In this document: positions 60,951-64,000 of the stretch, piece by piece
How positions within the stretch are numbered: the first letter of the stretch is position 1
Layout: the number at the start of each line of letters is the position of its first letter
NCBI RefSeq assembly: GCF_024362345.1
Contig: NZ_CP101505.1
Coordinates: 2,811,501 to 2,875,500, forward strand
Source of the DNA: Polaribacter dokdonensis
Lineage (GTDB): Bacteria; Bacteroidota; Bacteroidia; Flavobacteriales; Flavobacteriaceae
DNA length: 64,000 bases
Direction of reading: 5' to 3'
The notes under the pieces: generated by a model
Database searches by the model: none
Told to the model about the DNA's origin: nothing
What the model saw: the letters and a program-made list of their open reading frames with translations, nothing else
Position numbers and translations under genes: made by a program

Positions 60951-63086
60951 TTATTCTAAAGTGATTTTTTTATTCAATTTTCCAGATTCAGTTTCTAGCT
61001 GAACAATATAGATTCCACTAGCTAAATTGGGTAGGGTTATGTCTTTATTTCCATTAGTAGAAAAAGATGTGCTTAATACTTCTTTACCTAATAAGTTAAA
61101 TAACTTAAACGTTGAATTACCTTGAGCTAAACCTGCAATTCTTAAACTGGTAGCATTTGTTTTATAAATACGAATTGAATTTAAATCTACTCTATCAGTA
61201 CTAAGTGAACTAGATTTGGTATGTAAATAAAAACGGCCTATACCATTTAATTTTTCAGTTGGTGTTATCTTGTATTCTGAGTTAGCCTCATTTAATTGAG
61301 TAAACGTATTTTCAATCCTATCTTCTAAATACACGTTTATACCAGAAGGTAAATTAGAAGCTTCAGTAGAAAAAGCAATTTCTTTATTAGCTTCAGAAAT
61401 AACTCCAATAGGGATTACAATATTCTCGTAATCTGAGTTTGGTAAAGATTGTATTTGGTATTTTTCTGTATTACTATTATCAACTAAATTAGAAAATATT
61501 GCTAAACTATGAGAAACACCTCCAAATAACTTTCCATCATAACCATTATCAAATCCAGTAGTAGCACTTTCTAAATAATATATATCTGCAAATCTAGTTA
61601 AAGAACCATCAGTAATATTTAATTTAACTTCTGTCCTAGTATTTAAGGTTTTTTGAAAATCATCAGTTTCATGTGACTGTAACCCTTTTGAAAATACTAC
61701 ACTGTTAGTTGAGTTTGCCTCTACAAAGAAACCTTGTCCTGGAGAAACTTTAAAGTTTGCAGATGATAGTTTTGTTAGGTACTGCTCTGTTGATTCATTC
61801 CAAACATAAATTTCATTTTGTACTAATTCGTTGCTATTCCTAGATATAAAAGCACTACTACTAATTGTTGATGAAAATGGATTTCCTAATAGATTAAAAT
61901 TATTCCCAGATACACCTCCTTGAGTCAGTGTAATATTCACATTACTAGTATTTATTGTTCCTGTAAAAGAAACATCTCCACTAGAGACTTTAGTAGAGTA
62001 TCCCTTTCCATTTACCAAATTATCACTAGCTGTATTACCAAAATACGCCCATCTGTCATCCGAGACTGCTTGAGAATTATCATAAGGAGCAAAGCTAACT
62101 TCGCTACTTCCATTGGTTAGAAATGCATTATTGGCTATCATGCCTGTCATATCTTCACCATTGAATGGACTGGATACTAAATGCCATGACTTTGTAACAT
62201 CTGGATCAATAGTAATTGTTCTATTATAAGTTAAATTTCCAGATGATGTGCCTGCAACTATTAATGAACCACCAGAACTTATTACTATTCCATCTGGTTC
62301 TATAATAGTTAAATCATTAGCATACGCTTGAGCTGTTGTCCCAATAATTGGTGCTGTGGCCACATCTGGGATTGTAACATTGTAACCAATCGTTGGTATA
62401 CCATTATTCCAGTTATCGGTATTTGTCCAATCAGAACTTGTACCTCCTGTCCATGTAGTTGTGTTTAGAGCAAAAGATTGAGCATTTACAGCTGTTGATA
62501 AAGAAGCGCAATCTGCTCCATCTAAAGCGTTATTACCACCAAAAGTCCAATCACTAGCACTAAATGTAGCATTTGCAGCAACTAAATCATTTCTTTTTGC
62601 ATAACTATCTTGATATGACCAAGTCATTGTAAAATCAGTGCTACTAGTAACATCTGAAGGTAAACCAAATGCATCTAAAACAGTATCAGATCCATCAGTA
62701 ATATTTAGAGCTTCATTACCATTCATTGTACCAGAAAATGTAGTAAAAGTTGCATTGGGATATAAACTAGTAAATGTATCACTATCACCATCAGCAATTA
62801 CATAAATAAAACTATCTGTTATCGTTCCTAACCCATCTAGTGTTTTTTTTACAAAAGAGCCGCCATTAGTAGAGAAACCCATACTATAACCATTGAAGTT
62901 TATTGTTCCATCAACATAAAATTCTACAAATCTAGGATTAGTTGTTCCTGAACCTGCTCCACATTCACCAGTACTTAAAGTTCCATCAACTACAGTTGTT
63001 ATCATAACACTTTGAGCTAATGTTATAGATGTCGTTAAAATGAATGAAATAAATAAGGTGATTTTCAAATAGTTTTTTTGTTTCAT
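60951..63086 (-). CDS. T9SS-exported surface protein with sorting domain
   Basis: The 711-residue product has a signal peptide (YLKITLFISFILTTSITLAQ), an N-terminal lamin-tail-like domain (about 35-150, RFVEFYVDGTINFNGYSMGFSTN), and repetitive beta-sandwich regions (TSSDWTNTDNWNNGIPTIG). It ends with a type IX secretion C-terminal sorting domain (KLFNLLGKEVLSTSFSTNGNKDITLPNLASGIYIVQLETESGKLNKKITLE, given in full only as its parts: LFNLLGKEV, LASGIYIVQL, KKITL). It is secreted and probably attached to the cell surface. It lies 25 bases before the small peptide gene. Confidence 0.9.
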   Translation of the reverse strand: MKQKNYLKITLFISFILTTSITLAQSVMITTVVDGTLSTGECGAGSGTTNPRFVEFYVDGTINFNGYSMGFSTNGGSFVKKTLDGLGTITDSFIYVIADGDSDTFTSLYPNATFTTFSGTMNGNEALNITDGSDTVLDAFGLPSDVTSSTDFTMTWSYQDSYAKRNDLVAANATFSASDWTFGGNNALDGADCASLSTAVNAQSFALNTTTWTGGTSSDWTNTDNWNNGIPTIGYNVTIPDVATAPIIGTTAQAYANDLTIIEPDGIVISSGGSLIVAGTSSGNLTYNRTITIDPDVTKSWHLVSSPFNGEDMTGMIANNAFLTNGSSEVSFAPYDNSQAVSDDRWAYFGNTASDNLVNGKGYSTKVSSGDVSFTGTINTSNVNITLTQGGVSGNNFNLLGNPFSSTISSSAFISRNSNELVQNEIYVWNESTEQYLTKLSSANFKVSPGQGFFVEANSTNSVVFSKGLQSHETDDFQKTLNTRTEVKLNITDGSLTRFADIYYLESATTGFDNGYDGKLFGGVSHSLAIFSNLVDNSNTEKYQIQSLPNSDYENIVIPIGVISEANKEIAFSTEASNLPSGINVYLEDRIENTFTQLNEANSEYKITPTEKLNGIGRFYLHTKSSSLSTDRVDLNSIRIYKTNATSLRIAGLAQGNSTFKLFNLLGKEVLSTSFSTNGNKDITLPNLASGIYIVQLETESGKLNKKITLE

Positions 63087-63561
63087 AGTTATGTTTTTAA
63101 GACTTTCAAATTACAACATTTGTAGATCAATTAAAAATCAAGGAAGTAGAATTTTTAAGATTTAATAATTTCTTAAAATAGAGGTCTATTATTAATAATT
63201 ATTTAATGCTTAGCGTAATTAAATAGATTTATTGATTTAAAAAATAGCAAGGGTTCTTTATCTTTTTAGGAAGTTGATTTTTAATGTCAAAAAAAGAAAT
63301 ATAATATAACTAAGTATACTCTTTTTGGTAAGTAAGGAAGCAAGTCGTACATACTTAACTATCTATTATTACATGGTTATAGTAATTTTATAAAAATATA
63401 GTAGATTAAAATATAAAATATACTAGTATATTTTAATAAACCTAGTAGTATAAATTAAAATTAGTTTACTAAGTAGTTAATAAAAGATACTGAACAAACA
63501 TAAAATAGTTTAGGAAGTACTATAGATTAAGTGTCGTAAAATTTATATTCAGTAAGTGCTA
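63087..63561. other. AT-rich intergenic region with a 22-bp palindrome
   Basis: No convincing gene is visible in these 475 bases. A perfect 22-bp palindrome centred on CTAG lies at 63414-63435 (core AAATATACTAGTATATTT), and AGGAAG occurs four times. The dyad could be an operator for the T9SS-protein or TrkH genes. The region is too AT-rich to assign promoters securely. Confidence 0.6.
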
Positions 63562-64000
63562 TTAATTCTTTCTCCAAAAGAAAGGCGTAAATAAAATAAG
63601 TACTGTAAACAGTTCTAGCCTACCTATTAACATTAAGAAAGAGCAAAACCATTTGGCAGGTGCAGTTAAATGAGCGAAGTTATCTACAGGACTTACAGAA
63701 CCAATTGCTGGCCCAATATTCCCTAATGAAGAGGCTGCAGCACCTAAGGCAGATAAAAAGTCTAACCCTAATAAAGTTAAGGTTACAGAGGCCATTATAA
63801 AAATAAGCATGTAGATAATAAAGAACGAAATAATGTTAAATACAATGGTCTGATTTACAGATTTACCATCATATCTTACAGGTATAATTGCATTAGGGTG
63901 TAATGCTTTCTTAAACTCTAAAAAACTGTTCTTCAACATTACAATATGCCTTACTACTTTTACACCACCACTTGTAGAACCAGCAGAACCACCTGTAAAG
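63562..64000 (-). CDS. trkH: TrkH-type potassium uptake protein, 5' end beyond the window
   Basis: The C-terminal part of a Trk/Ktr potassium channel: TGGSAGSTSGGVKVVRH at the window edge is the typical third or fourth filter-region neighbour, followed by SLGNIGPAIGSVSPVDNF, a loop, and MLIGRLELFTVLILFTPFFW at the end. The frame stays open to base 64000, so the gene continues off-window. It imports potassium together with a TrkA regulator. Confidence 0.9.
   Translation of the reverse strand, partial: FTGGSAGSTSGGVKVVRHIVMLKNSFLEFKKALHPNAIIPVRYDGKSVNQTIVFNIISFFIIYMLIFIMASVTLTLLGLDFLSALGAAASSLGNIGPAIGSVSPVDNFAHLTAPAKWFCSFLMLIGRLELFTVLILFTPFFWRKN

Overview
The window looks like a chromosomal segment of a low-GC marine flavobacterium (Flavobacteriaceae, possibly Polaribacter-like; the genus is my inference). 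Supporting signs are the very AT-rich coding style, repeated matches to the Bacteroidota -7 promoter element TAnnTTTG, a type IX secretion (T9SS) C-terminal sorting domain, a fused SecDF, an Obg GTPase that ends after the G domain, SusC-like plug domains, and a tmRNA whose tag reads GEDNYALAA. I see no prophage, insertion sequence, CRISPR array or rRNA/tRNA gene. Almost everything is chromosomal housekeeping or envelope biology.

Layout. 1-4.2 kb: the end of a PhnA-like gene, then a BlaI/BlaR-type regulatory operon behind three 16-bp palindromic operators. 4.2-14.4 kb (minus strand): obg, an HPRT-adenylate kinase fusion, secDF, a 204-residue secreted protein ending in a SecM-like RAGP motif just upstream of secDF, mdh, a DUF6588-like outer-membrane protein, and gyrB. 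14.6-19.8 kb (minus strand): gatC-gatA-gatB::aspS, with GatB fused to an aspartyl-tRNA synthetase, preceded by a short asparagine-rich leader ORF and a terminator/antiterminator pair. 20.2-27.5 kb (plus strand): a complete trp operon (E-G-D-C-F-B-A) behind a Trp-Trp-Trp leader peptide and a classical attenuator, with a small membrane protein and a UDG-superfamily glycosylase embedded in it. 27.5-37.4 kb (minus strand): a plug-only SusC-like protein, an amidohydrolase, a DoxX-like protein, an M28 peptidase and TPR/outer-membrane proteins. 37.6-41 kb: ftsE followed by two glycosyltransferases and a 2OG-Fe(II) oxygenase. 41-50 kb: a phosphoesterase, ssrA (tmRNA), small DUF genes, a saccharopine/alanine dehydrogenase-like enzyme, an MscS channel, a transglutaminase, kdsA, an M28 peptidase and lipoproteins. 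50-58.5 kb: a giant alpha-2-macroglobulin with an inserted SusC-like plug, and an Mpl-type Mur ligase. 58.4-63.1 kb (minus strand): a T9SS-sorted protein, a 55-residue peptide, a PqqD-HPr-kinase-like protein and a nucleotidyltransferase. The window ends in a truncated trkH.

The most unusual biology I can support is of three kinds. First, there are nascent-chain or leader-peptide control devices: a candidate RAGP arrest peptide for secDF, a candidate asparagine attenuator for the GatCAB/AspRS operon, and a trp attenuator. Second, there is a covalent GatB-AspRS 'transamidosome', with a 7-bp tandem repeat in its linker and a His at a position associated with non-discriminating AspRS. Third, there is a possible RiPP-like or secreted-peptide cassette (precursor, kinase, nucleotidyltransferase). 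All three rest on sequence reading alone; no search or experiment was run.
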